A DNA stretch of 64,000 nucleotides from Dictyophora rubrovolvata (lineage: Eukaryota; Basidiomycota; Agaricomycetes; Phallales; Phallaceae), in assembly GCA_029959195.1 (NCBI GenBank), contig CP114124.1:434001-498000 (forward strand), given 5' to 3'. A model generated the notes under the pieces. It was not told the origin of the DNA and ran no database searches. It saw nothing but the letters and a program-made list of their open reading frames with translations. The position numbers and the translations under genes were made by a program. Shown here piece after piece: positions 12,724-24,838 of the stretch (positions within the stretch are counted from its first letter, which is position 1; each line of letters begins with the position of its first letter).

Positions 12724-13554
12724 ATGTCATCACCTCAGCTTACAAGACGCCATTGGGATCCCTGGCTGATATTAGCCCAGGTAGGAACGATTTGCATAAA
12801 TGGGGTCATTTTCCAAATTAAAAAATCATGCAAAGTAGATTATATCGTATCAAACCATTCATTATGTGACTCTTTGCTTCATCATACCTCCGCTTCTCCG
12901 ACTGTTTGCGGAACAGAGTTCACTTACTTTTGAAGGTAAATCCAATCAGTTTTCAAAAAATGGGCAACTCTCACCGAGTCACCAGGTGGTGCTGCAAATA
13001 TCGCTTTCGTCATGGATTGGCGAGAGCTGTGCTCACGGCCAACAGGGTTGCAAGGGCCAGGTCAGCTGGACTGGAGTGCTTTTGCTGGTGCCTATAGTGG
13101 TGGGAAGAAAATTGGGTTTGGTGCGCTTAGCGAAACGTTGGTTCACATGTCAGAGGGACGAAACGACCCGCGGCGTGGCTGGTGCATAGCCTTCGCTTGG
13201 ATGGTCGCTTGTTTGGCCGAGTGAGTCAGGATGCTCCATCATATTCGCACTACCATCTTCCTTTCCTTATGTGATTTATTTTTCTTTAGCGTGTACTTTC
13301 TTTACTTGTTTGTTCGTCGACCGCGCCTCATACTTGATTTTGTCTCGACGTTCATACTAAATCATGTTATTCTGACGACGTATTACTCTGGGGCATTACC
13401 GTCAGCAGTCTTTTTCTGGGTTACAGCTCTTGGTGGAGCTTTCGTTACTGTTACGTTCGCCGAGCAGCTTTGTGTCAAGCGGGAGCTGCAAGAAGGACTA
13501 CATGTTGAAGGAATTGCGACGGAGGTAGAACTCGGCCCGCTCTCGAATGATTAA
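12724..13554 (+). CDS. SYS1: SYS1, Golgi integral membrane protein
   Basis: Four exons join in frame: 12724-12780, 12839-12935, 12986-13220 and 13290-13554 (217 residues). The start RRHWDPWLILAQ-IISYQT matches the N-terminal block of SYS1 proteins (WDPLLILSQIV in animals), and the end LDFVSTFILNHVILTTYYSG...EQLCVKRELQE matches the last two membrane spans plus the short cytosolic tail. Four hydrophobic segments are visible. SYS1 recruits the Arl3/ARFRP1 GTPase to the late Golgi. The protein is longer than the animal form because of a hydrophilic insert encoded by exon 3 (roughly residues 52-95). Confidence 0.85.
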
Positions 13555-14590
13555 AATTAAAATTAAAATTGAGTCATGACTCGTCTTAACTCGTGCGCGT
13601 GACATTGGAATGTTGCCTTTGTTTGTTCCATTTACTTCCCATAGTGGCGGATGTTCTTAGACGTTGACTTCTTCCACGATGCATCTTGCCCGACAGGTAG
13701 GCAAGCGCATGAGCGTGCGGGCGCCCGAGCTCGCTTGCGCACGCGGTGTCCTGGGTTCTGGTGAGAATTAAGGCACCCGCTTGTGACTTAGGACCCGGGA
13801 AAATGGATTTTTTTTGCGTTGTAATTTGCTCCCGGAGGTTGGTTGTCGCTTATTTTAGGGCAGTGCACTGACGGCGCAGGGTTCACTTACCTATTGACGC
13901 GTTATCTTCCCTTCTGACTCAAACAAGCACGGCGATGCTGTTTAAGTACGTAACCTTTTAGGCAGCAGCGCCATCGCCTTTCTCCTAAAGCACGTTTAAA
14001 ATGAGCCTTCTTTGGCTTTCCTGTTGTCGGTTCGCGGACCAGGCGGATCGTTAAAAGAGTGGATCACCGATTGCCTACGTAACCGGTATACACTCGGCTA
14101 AAAACGATTTGAGAAACAATGAAGGAAAAGAGGTGTGGACGAGAATGGCTTTATCTTGGTGGAAAACTAATTGACCTGATATGCCTTGAGGCTGTGTGAC
14201 CTATCTTCTCAGGCAGACTCGAATGGTCCATCCTGGCGCCAGAGTAAGAACCCGTCTACACTCGCAGTCGTCCTGTAATTTCGGTTTAATTACACTCTCA
14301 AAACCTGAATCTGAACCAGACATTGCTTATCCGTAGTTCCAATACCCGGCCATCCATCCTATTGGTTTTAAGCGGGCGCCCACTGAGTCAATTTTTTTAA
14401 ATTTCTATGTTAAATTTCTGAGATTTTTTAAATTCTCGGTCTATGCAGGGCCGTGATGGAATTTCACGGCAATCTACATATTACACGAGGCGTACTAGAA
14501 TCCCTATAAAGTCAAGGCGTTTCTGATCCCATCGCCCGCCCCTTGTCCTCCTCTTCCCTCCTCCATCGCCGCTGTGTTCTTTCGACCTCA
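13555..14590. other. Intergenic, 1 kb, no gene seen
   Basis: Starts with a small tandem repeat of TAAAAT directly after the SYS1 stop (13555-13572). A TATAAA-like element lies at about 14503, some 90 bases before the BCS1-like start. No long frame or RNA gene was recognised in between. Confidence 0.4.
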
Positions 14591-17368
14591 ATGCAAGCTG
14601 TCTCTAATTTACTTACACCATTTGGTGTTAATGGAAATGCCATTAGCGATACTTTGGTTAGAAGTCTGATGTACACTATTAAGCCCGCCACAACTGACGT
14701 TGATTTACCCCCAGAAACTCGTCGTCCTTGGTGGCACTGTCGAGACCGCTCGTCGCGCTTCCATGTCTGCATGGAATGGTTTTGTTGATTGTATGTTTTT
14801 AATCTTAAGAGTTCACCACTCCTTGCTTTCTTGATGTGTCCTTACTCATTTATCAAGCTTTCTTCCTTACCGCAACTTTCTCTGAAGAAGACTATCCATA
14901 CGACTGGTATGTATCAGTATTCTTTCGAATTTGCGCATCAGTTAAATGTTCCCTAGGTTGATGCATTGGTTATCAAAGGCGAGCGCTTGATGCTTATGAA
15001 TCGCCAAGTGTGGCGGCTTATTGTTCGTTCCTTTTTAAAGCAACCCGCATGGGGGCGGTCCAGAGAATTTGAAATTAGCACTCGTTCTGCCGGAAGAGTG
15101 ACCTTGAATTCAAGCACTGCAGGTGATATTGAAGATGAAGAATTTCCGGAAGATGACTCGCTTATTCACGGTCGTCGGAAACGCAAGGTGACGATCATGC
15201 CCTCTATGAGTAAGTGAATACAGACACTGGCTCTCGCACATGTCTGAATAACTATTGTATTTCATCGTGGCAGACACTACTCATACTATCTATTATCGTG
15301 GCCACTGGTTGCGCATTACCCGAACCCAGCGATACCAGCACTATCATTGCCACGAACTGAAAGTTAGGTACGCGTCCTTCCCTAAATTAAACTTCCCTAA
15401 AGGAGCGTGATTAACCGGCATTCAAACCCCAGTGTCATCGCAAGGAACAACACAGTTTTAAAGAAGGTCTGTCATTCTTTCCCGTGGGCTTCATCGATTA
15501 TCGATTTGATCTCGGGCGTCTAACAGCTCGTACTGGAAGCTAAGCGCACCTACGAAAAGGATGCAGAACATCGTGTTCACATTTTCGTTGCCGATGCGTC
15601 AGTTTATCACTTGGTATTAACTCTGACTTTAGTTTAACCACCTCCGCGTCATTTATATAGTCACGGTAATTGGCGATGGAACGGTGCTCGCCAGAAAAGA
15701 CCTATGACCAGCATCGTTTTGGAACCGGGTATAAAAGAAATGATTTTGAATGATTGCAGGGACTTTCTACAGTCTGAGGATTGGTATGCTGAGCGTGGTG
15801 CGGTCAACTCACTCATTCTTATTGTACTCGGTTGTTAATTATCAATCAGGAATTCCGTTCCGTCGTGGCTATCTCTTGCATGGTGTTCCGGGAAGGTGTG
15901 TTGAATAGCTACTTTTGTGATTTATTGCTAAGCATGGCCTACTCACAGCGGAAAGACGTCGCTAATCCATTCCCTGGCTGGTGAACTTGGTCTCGATATT
16001 TACGTCGTCAGTCTCTCTTCGAAGGGTATGAGCGACAACATGCTCAGTTCTTTGATGGGAGATGTTCCTTCTCGCTGTATTGTTCTTCTCGAGGTCAGCA
16101 TCCCTCTTTTTGATCTTTTCGCCTTTCAAAATCCAGTAGGATCTTGACGCTGCCTTTACCCGCGGCGTCTCTCGTGACGCCAACTCTACCGGTGCACCCA
16201 TTACCAAAGACACCGGTGCTACCAGCAGCGGCACTGCTACAGCCGAAAACAAGGAGAACACTGACTCGGCCAACACCCTCAGTCTCAGCGGATTGTTGAA
16301 TAGCCTCGACGGCGTGGCCGCCGCCGAGGGTCGGTAGGATAACTTCCTTTCCTGCTTCCTCCAAGCGTCTGACCGTTTACAGACTCCTTTTCGCCACTAC
16401 CAACCATATTGAGCGCCTTGATCCTGCATTGAGTCGGCCTGGTCGTATGGATGTCTGGATAAACTTCACTAATGCTTCCAAATGGCAAGCTAAGGGTATC
16501 TTTAAATGCTTTTTCCCTTATAAACCCAAGCCTGCCGAGCCTTCAACGGATGAGGATGATAAAAGTAAAGAACCCTCGTCAGGTTATGACGCTTTGCGAT
16601 CGCCCGGCCAAAAAACCAATCCTAATCATAATATTCCCTCTCTGAGTGAAGAAGAGCTAGATGAGCTTGCTGAACGTTTCTCACAAGCTATACCTGAAGA
16701 CGAGTTTAGTGTAGGTCTTTGTGTATTATTGTTTCTTTCAATTCTTTAAATAACTTTGATTGTTATCCAGGTGGCCAGTCTACAAGGTTACCTTCTTAGA
16801 AATAAAACCCGTCCACGTGAGTGTGTTGACGAGGTCCATGAATGGATCGCCAAAGAGCGCGAGACTCGCGCGAAGTTAAAAAAAGAAAAGGAAGAGGTCG
16901 GTGTATTCATACCTCTCCGAGAATATTCTTTTATGGTTTGTATAGAAAGAAGCTCGCGAAAAACAAGAGGTATGTACGCAAGGGGTTCTTAACAGACCGT
17001 TAGTTGACATACCTCCCAATACCAAGGCAGAAGACAAGGCTGCGGTGAGTCTGGCGCGCAACAGTTCTTACTTTTTAAAAGTCTCATTCCTTCTAAAGAA
17101 AGAAGCCAAAGAAAAAGCTGAGAAAGAAGCGAAAGAAAAGGCAGAGAAGGAAACTAAGGATTCTACCAAGGTCGAGTCTGAGAAGACAGAGGTTCCTTCT
17201 CCTTCAAACGTGTCTGCTGACTCCGAACAACCTAGTGAGACTGTCGTATCTCCGGCCCAGACCGCCTCCCTGGAGTGTGATGTCGAAAGCGTTTCTGCTG
17301 ATGAATCCATTCCGTTGTCCGGTTCAATATGTGAAAAGTGGGTAGCTGTGAGTCCCCAAGCAACCTGA
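14591..17368 (+). CDS. BCS1-like AAA ATPase, mitochondrial
   Basis: A multi-exon gene with the BCS1 N-terminal domain followed by one AAA module. The N-terminal part reads [18 protein letters not shown], then [20 protein letters not shown] and [13 protein letters not shown], typical of BCS1-type proteins. Walker A is GVPGSGKTS (about 15890-15960), Walker B is CIVLLEDLDAAF, and the second region of homology reads [24 protein letters not shown]1 translocates the Rieske protein across the inner mitochondrial membrane; fungi have several paralogs, so the exact role is uncertain. A GC-AG intron (14979-15040) is needed to join HWLSK to QPAWG. The C-terminal tail is unusual: a Lys/Glu/Ala repeat region ([15 protein letters not shown]) and a Ser/Glu-rich end of about 80 residues. 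Confidence 0.85.
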
Positions 17369-17857
17369 AGCTTCCGGTTCCTGAGGCTGCGTGTGAATAC
17401 ACGTCGTATATATATACACATGTTCATCTACAGAAAATTCGTCTATCGTTTGCTTCCTTTCTCATTTTCTGCTGGAGCGATCGATCCCCGTCTTAAAAGA
17501 ATCCAGCTGATTACGTCGAGTATGACCTTATAATGCCCCATGATTTTTTTCTTCAAAGTGTAGCAAATTCATTGTTTCATTCCACATTCATTCCTTTGGT
17601 CTTTAGAGTTTGCCCTGTTGTCCTAGACGTAGTTACCCCACGATAAATACCTTTCAATCTTTTAACTGCTGTCCTCAACGTCACTAGTTGACTCCCGTTG
17701 TACGTGGTTTCAAAAGTCGTTCCCTTTAAGTTTTACGTCATATTATCGATTCATATCAACCTTGAATGGTCAGGTGCTTTTGTAGTGATACGAGATACAT
17801 AGTGGTGATTGGCATATGTCGTAAAACAGCGTATGAAGCATATACAACTCCATTCAG
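17369..17857. other. Convergent 3' flanks of the BCS1-like and RPL34 genes
   Basis: About 490 AT-rich bases between two facing stop codons. Nothing beyond presumed untranslated ends was recognised. Confidence 0.4.
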
Positions 17858-18311
17858 CTATTTCCGAGCTCCTTGGGCTTGTGACTTAATAACTTTTTTC
17901 ACAATTTTAGCCTCCTCTACCAAAAATGCTCGAACAATTCTGAGAATATTGCATAAATGAATGAGAGCAAAACGCGATTAAAAGGCTTACCGTGATTTAA
18001 CACAATCGCCGCAACGGCTTCCTCCATACGCACGAGTGACTGTTTTTTGACGTTTGGAAATGGTAGCATATTGACGCGGTCGCAAAGTGGGAACCTGGGG
18101 CAAAGTACCCAAATTCGGAATTATTAGATACTGAAGATGAACAAACACATACTCCTGAAAGCGCGACACCACAGTCACCGCACTTGGGGGCTGAAGGTAG
18201 CTTTTTTAGATGATGATACCGCAACTTTCCACCAGGGGTTTTGATAATTCGCCGGGAGTTGGACGAGGTGTTGTAGGGATTACGTTTGCGGAGAGTAACA
18301 CGTTGGGCCAT
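17858..18311 (-). CDS. RPL34: 60S ribosomal protein L34 (eL34)
   Basis: Three exons (18311-18153, 18094-17991, 17939-17858) join in frame. The product begins MAQRVTLRKRNPYNT, contains TPGGKLRYHHLKK and the zinc-binding CGDCG...CGDC cysteines, then SKRQKTVTRAYGGSRCG, and ends IVRAFLVEEAKIVKKVIKSQ, a full-length match to eukaryotic eL34. It is a structural protein of the large ribosomal subunit. A strong GTAAGT donor just upstream of the ATG on the minus strand (near 18375) suggests a 5' untranslated intron. Confidence 0.95.
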
Positions 18312-18623
18312 AGAGAACTGGAGGTGAATTTTTAGAGAAAATCAAGAATAAAGACCCAAAGAAAATTCAAACTTACAAAACCACTATGGAATGATTAGAT
18401 ATATTTGAATGAAAAATTAAGACAAACCTTGCGGCGAGTTGAAGAGAGGTGTGTCGGCGTCGGAGTAAGGTTTGTCACACAAACTAGTACAGTTGCTTAG
18501 TCATACACTAAACCGGGTCACAAGTAGTTTTTGTCTGAGCCGGATTTTGGAGAATTTAAACAATTATGAATATCATGAATCATTTGGAACGTGTGCGTAA
18601 TATGAACATGCAGACAAAATAAT

Positions 18624-21452
18624 CTATGTTGATTTTAAAGTTATCTCGGATAATGTTTTGAAAGCCTCCCTATAAGCTTCCAGGAGGGTCTTCACTCGTA
18701 CCCTTTCATTCACGATGGAATCATCCTCGTGTAATAGTTCGCCAAAAAGTTCTGGTTTATACAAGGCCGAAACTAAACGTGCCTGAACATGTTCCGCTGT
18801 GTGGTTTACCATAAAATGCATGATGGCTTTTGGGACCAGGTCAAGGATCATTTGCCGGACGATATTAAAATACGATGCAATAAACGAACGGACCAGTGTT
18901 GTTTCCATTTCTTCACGGGGTGATAAAGTCAATGGACCATTATCCGAAGGGTTCTACAAGAATATAAGTTGAGCTTCGAGACTGATATCTCCTGGATAAA
19001 CTCACAGCTTCAATGTGCTTGTCTAAGCTTTTCATCTCAAAAGCTACAGTATTTCCATCTAGTGGTGCTTTAGGAAGTAACTGCGAAGCCTCCGCAGAAG
19101 CTTGTACTGTAGTAGCCGTAACTTCTGCGAACGCCTTTGCAGTCGCATGGGTATGTGTTACGTGGTGAACATGGTGTGTTGGGACGTGAGGAACAGGGTT
19201 AGGTGATCCTGAGCTTCCACTTGAACCAGCTTGGCCGAAAAAATATCTCATGACACTGTCCCGAGCTGAAGTATGTGTGGTGGGGGAGTAGCCTCTGTCT
19301 TGCGCATAATTCGGCCTTTGCGCTATTAACGAACCCGCGGAAGCACGACCTCGGTCTTGAAGTGGAGGAGACGAAACAGAACGAGCATCTCGATGAATGC
19401 CGTTGATATGCTTGGAATTGGGGGCTACTACATCGTCATCATCTTCCTCTTCTTCGCTTTCGCTCTGTACAGGCTCCGTAGATGATGGCTTTGATTAATG
19501 AGTTACTCTGATCACTTAGGTAACGAGATGATTCTCACCCGGGGTAGAGAACTAATTTCGTAGCGTTTTGTCGACGGTGGTTGAACATGGCGTGATGCAG
19601 CCGCCATTACTTGCGAGCCCGTTACAAACGCCGGGTGATTGGTATTGATATAAGCCGCCTGAATGTCAATCAAGCTTTGCGTATACGCTGAAGTCGGCCC
19701 CAGTCGTTCACGAAGTAGTTCTGAGATAACTTCGATAAGCTGTGAATGCAACTTTGGAAACCTTTGTAGTTCCTATTAAGTCAAATGGCTAAGTATAAAA
19801 ACTCGGTGATAGGAGTTGATTCGTTACCTGACTAGTGCAATTATGACAAATTTTAACAAGTTCTTCGTACACTAATTCCACGCATCTAATACTAGGTGCT
19901 TCAAGAAGTTTGATTTGAGGTTTTACCAAAAGATCGAAAGCAGCTTCAGGGACGAAAAGACTGGGTCTTGGACCAGTTGAATTACGAATGGCAGTTCGAA
20001 TATCTTGTGTTGTCAAATTACCAGTGGCATTAATAGAATTGAGGGCATTTCCAAAAACATCATTAAAAATATAATATATGCGTGCACCGCCAGAGAGCTC
20101 TTTTGTCGAAATGGCGACAGTTGTTCCTTCAACAGAGGAAATGAAATCACGAGCAAACTGCGTCATAAGCCGTAGTACAAGGGGGCCCTGACCATCAGTG
20201 TCAAAGGCAGCCGAGTCTCCAAAGGAGTTCAACTCTTGCTGTGTTTGTCCCATTAAGGTATTAAGTCTGGCCTTCATGTCGGGTAGCTTTTCTCGGATAT
20301 GATTCAATAGAATATGGTTGAGCGTCTTAGAGAGATATTTAGTGCCTTGTTTATGCGCGATGGTTCGATAGGCGGGATGATTTGCGAAGAAAAGGGTTTC
20401 CGCGGCAAGCGCGTCGGACATAGAGCGTTCTGAGTTGATATCCTGTTGAGATCGATTGACAACACCGATGAATCCAAGTTTCAGAGGGTATATACGCCCA
20501 TTCAACACATCTGACGCGTTGGTGCCGGCATCCATTAAGTCCAGTTTAGTGAGTACTCCAATTGTGCGCCGACCCTGAGGATCCACCGAACGTGCTACCT
20601 TTAGAGATTCCGAGTTAGCTATGTCAACGTTGGCAGGTGAAACGGCAAGAATGACACTAGCAACAAGTTAAGAAAGAAAGAAAAGCAAGCAGTGGAACAG
20701 AGAACAAACCAGTTTGGCTTTGATATATAGTCGAGAACCAAATTTCTTATTTGTCTTTCTATGTCGGTAGGCTGGTCTCCAACGGGGATCTAAGAAGATG
20801 GTTATACTTAGTAAAAATACAATGCTACATAGTAGTTGGATGCTTGCTTTCGTCAGACCTGGTAAGTCCACCAAGGTAAGATCGAGAACATTGGGGCTAT
20901 GGATTCGTAAATGGATGGGGCTTTTGCTGATCCCTTTGTTTTGACCGGCTAGTCTGTAAGTTTCGGCTTCGATTTCTTTGCGAATCTCATGAAAATCAGT
21001 GAAGCGGCGGTCCACATGAAGAAATTGACCCCATTCGGAATACGGAGAAGCCGGACGCGACTCAGAGTTAGAGGAAGATGATGGCGTATTAATGAGTTGC
21101 AACACAAGAGGACACCTAGTGACAATTCCTTGGCCCCGTGGTAAGAAATCGCGCCCGACAATACTATCAACAGTACGGTTAAGTTTCATTATAACATTTC
21201 TTTGAATAGGTATAGACTCACTTTTCCAGAACACTGGATTTTCCGGAAGACTGACTGCCTACCTAAATACTTCTCAGGATATCTATAAAAGAGAAATTGA
21301 GACTATGAGCTTACTACAACCAGCTGAGGCATGTCCAATTCGCCACCTGCGCGTTTCTATTAGCAGTGCAAATAAGAAAGAAATGGGCCCATACCGAGGT
21401 TGGCGAACGTATCCTGTAGCCTGTTCACAAGCTGGATGAGATCGCTATCCAT
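18624..21452 (-). CDS. DNM1: Dynamin-related GTPase DNM1 (mitochondrial/peroxisomal fission)
   Basis: A multi-exon dynamin. The start [20 protein letters not shown] is followed by the GTPase motifs G1 GSQSSGKSS (split off on a small exon), G2 in [10 protein letters not shown]3 DLPG and G4 TKLD. The middle domain follows (to about 19800), then a low-complexity variable region (about 18950-19550) rich in S, D, E and His, replacing the PH domain of classical dynamins, and the GTPase effector domain at the end ([39 protein letters not shown]). The latter two blocks favour DNM1/Drp1 over VPS1. The enzyme assembles into rings that divide mitochondria and peroxisomes. It diverges from STT3. Confidence 0.88.
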
Positions 21453-21627
21453 AGCGGTCGTCGCCCTCTGAGAGTTAGCGATTTAAAAATTGTCAGTCGC
21501 GACGACACAGTAGCCGAGGAAGGGTAGTACGATATTGTGGGCGTGTATGGGGCAAGCGCGTCTGAACACTTGTACTACAGGACACGTCGACGACGAAGGA
21601 CGTCCGATTGTTGACCATATCGTCCAA
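21453..21627. promoter_or_regulatory. Divergent promoter of DNM1 and STT3
   Basis: Only about 175 bases separate the two chosen start codons. No TATA box seen. Confidence 0.4.
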
Positions 21628-24553
21628 ATGCCGACAGCATACTCTTTACCGTCTAAACTGTCTCGCGAAACAGTAACAAATACTGCTTCACTCATTCGCA
21701 TTGTCGCTCTCTGTTTCATTTCTGGTGCAGCCATTGCATCTCGTCTTTTTGCTGTTGTTAATTTCGAAAGTATTATTCACGAATTGTAAGCCCATTTCTG
21801 TTTGGATTCCATAGACGTATCTTGATTTTTTTCCCCAGCGACCCATGGTTCAACTAGTTCGTACTTGATCTCACTATCAATAATTGTATGGAAACTAAGC
21901 CATTCTAGCCGGGCTACGAGAGTCTTAGCCTCAAAAGGATTTTATGTAGGAATTGTTTCCTTCTGAACTATAATATCTCCTCATGCATTGCAGGAATTCT
22001 GGAATTGGTTTGACCCAACAGCTTGGTATCCTCTGGGGCGTGTTGTTGGTGGTACAATTTACCCCGGACTCATGGCAACTAGTGGTGTCATCTATAATCT
22101 TCTCCATACATTCAATTTGCCGGTTGATATTCGAAACATATGTGTTTTACTTGCGCCCGGTTTTAGTGCTCTTACTGCTTGGGCTACTTACATGTGAGCA
22201 AAATGACTATAGCCTCGCTTTTTTTCTTTAACCAAAATTCTATAACGCCAGGATCACAAAAGAGATGAAAGATGAAAGTGCTGGTCTATTAGCTGCCATC
22301 TTCATTGGTATAGCACCTGGTTATATTTCACGTTCCGTGGCAGGCTCCTATGACAATGAAGCAATTGCGATCTTTCTGTTGATGTTTACCTTCTATCTCT
22401 GGATCAAGGCCCTAAAACATGGAAGTGCATTCTTTGGAACAGGTGCTGCCATCTTTTACTTTTATATGGTTGCCGCTTGGGGTAAGTGTGGTTTTTGTTG
22501 ACATAGACGTGAATGAAATGATTATATCTCCTAGGTGGTTACGCCTTTATTACCAACATGATCCCTCTTCATGCATTGACTCTGGTTCTCATGGGAAGAT
22601 TCAGCAACCGTTTGTATGTTGCTTATAGCTCTTGGTATGCCATTGGTACCCTCGCTAGTATGCAAGTACCATTCGTAGGATTCCAACCTGTGAGGACTAG
22701 CGAGCACATGGGGGCCCTTGGTATGCTGCCTTGCCCTTTGGTAAATTTTGAAGAAACTCAAAATGTTCCTCTCCTTAGGTGTTTTTGGGCTTATTCAACT
22801 TGTCGCTTTTACGGATCTTGTACGCTCCCATGTGGGATCCGCCCAGTTTCAATCGCTTCTCCGCGTGTCGTTGATCAGCATTAGTGCCATTGGTGTGGCT
22901 ATATTTGGCGTTCTCACTATGCAAGGCTGGATCGCGCCTTGGACCGGTCGTTTTTATTCTTTATGGGATACCGGTTATGCTAAAAAGTAACGTTATATCC
23001 ATTCATTTGAAACTAATGATTAATTTTTGGAAGGTATATTCCAATTATTGCATCCGTATCGGAGCATCAGCCAACGGCCTGGAGCTCCTTCTTCATGGAC
23101 CTTCACTTTTTGATTTTCACTTTTCCCGCCGGAGTAGTCTTCTGCTTTAAAGAACTTCGTGATGAGCATGTTTTCATTATCATTTACGCGGTGGTGTCGT
23201 CTTATTTTGCCGGTGTAATGGTTCGACTTATGTTGACCCTTACGCCGGTTGTTTGTATCGCCTCCGCCATCGCCATTTCTAACCTTTTGGATGTGTATAT
23301 TGATCCCACGGTGCCTCAAATACCCGAGAACGACGATAAGGATTCTTCTTTTATGAGTGACGTTGCTTCCAATAGTGGTATTTCTACACCTTCGAAGAAG
23401 GAGAAAAAGAAGGCTGCGGCAGCCCCTCCAGCCAACAGTCTCACTTCCCTATTCACACCTAATCCGGCGACAAAGCAAGCGACGGGTAAAGCGACTCCAT
23501 CACGAGGTATATTCGGATTAGATACCAGGATTGCTGTTGTGGCAAACGTGATCTTCTTACTCTTATTCTTTGTGCAACACTGTACATATGTCACCTCGAG
23601 TTCCTACTCTTCTCCATCCGTTGTGTTGGCATCGCGTAACCCCGATGGAAGCCAACATATTATTGATGACTACCGCGAAGCCTATTATTGGTTACGACAG
23701 AACACACCTAGGGACGCTGTAGTCATGAGCTGGTGGGATTACGGCTATCAGATTGCTGGTATGGCGGACCGACCGACACTTGTCGATAACAATACCTGGA
23801 ATAACAGTCAGTGCAAAAGTCATAATAATAATGTTGTCTTGTGTAGTGTTTATCGATTTCTACAGCCCATATTGCCACTGTTGGAAAAGCCATGTCTTCA
23901 AAGGAAGAAGTTGCGTATCCCATTTTGAGAAAACACGATGTGGATTACGTCCTCGTCATCTTTGGTGGCCTTTTGGGCTACTCCGGTGATGACATAAATA
24001 AATTTCTTTGGATGGTTCGTATTGCACAAGGTGTATGGCCTGACGAGATTCAGGAACCGAACTATTTCACTCCACGAGGTGAATACCGGGTAGATGATCA
24101 AGCTAGCACTGCTATGCGAGAGAGCTTGATGTACAAAATGTCATATTATAGGCAAGCATTTACAATACCCACATTAAGTTTTTTTTAAAAAAAATGGACG
24201 TTCCTCCCTCTAGATTCAATGAACTGTTTGGAAGTTCACAAGCAGTAGACCGGGTTCGCAATCAACGTATGCCCGGAGTTGGACCAACTTTGGACTATCT
24301 GGGTTAGTGTTTGCTTTTTACCTATATGGACAAAACTAACTTCGCCTTAGAGGAAGCGTTCACTTCGGAAAATTGGATTGTGAGAGGTCTTATATTTCGT
24401 GAGAAAATGAGATGCTAATTTGCAACACAGGTCCGCATATATAAAGTTAAGAAGGAAGACATTTTAGGTCGCGATCTTAAAAGCGCAAATGCCTTTGATG
24501 AAGGCAAAAAGCGAAGGCGAGCACGTCCTGGACCGCGCCGACGAGCAATCTAA
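21628..24553 (+). CDS. STT3: STT3, catalytic subunit of oligosaccharyltransferase
   Basis: A multi-exon gene for the ER enzyme that transfers the lipid-linked glycan to Asn in N-X-S/T sequons. The N-terminal loop HEFDPWFNYRATRVLA with its catalytic DXD-like Asp, the many membrane spans, the [10 protein letters not shown] loop and the luminal signature [13 protein letters not shown] are all visible and intact, and the protein ends in a basic [11 protein letters not shown] tail as in fungal orthologs. A tiny exon encodes DPWFNY, spliced on both sides. Fungal-type insertion of about 70 low-complexity residues ([14 protein letters not shown]) follows the last membrane loop block. The Met at 21628 is preferred because it gives a short tail before NTASLIRI; the frame is open upstream. 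Confidence 0.93.
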
Positions 24554-24838
24554 CCAGGTTCAGAATGTAACAATGAGCTTAAAAATTATTTATAGCCAGT
24601 TTTTATGAAAATGTTTTTATAAAAATGTTGGATTGATAGAGCAAAAGGCGATCTAATTAAGTCCAAGGGAGTGTTTCGGACAACTCGATGTCCCAACCAC
24701 AGCGCCCTGAACTCCAAAACCGATTTCCGGAGAAATCCGAGAACAATTCACGAATGAATTCACCACTGATGTGAAACCCCCTATCAATTGTTTCCGCCGA
24801 CTTTGACGAACGGCGGCCACGAGAGCAACTTCCCAGCC

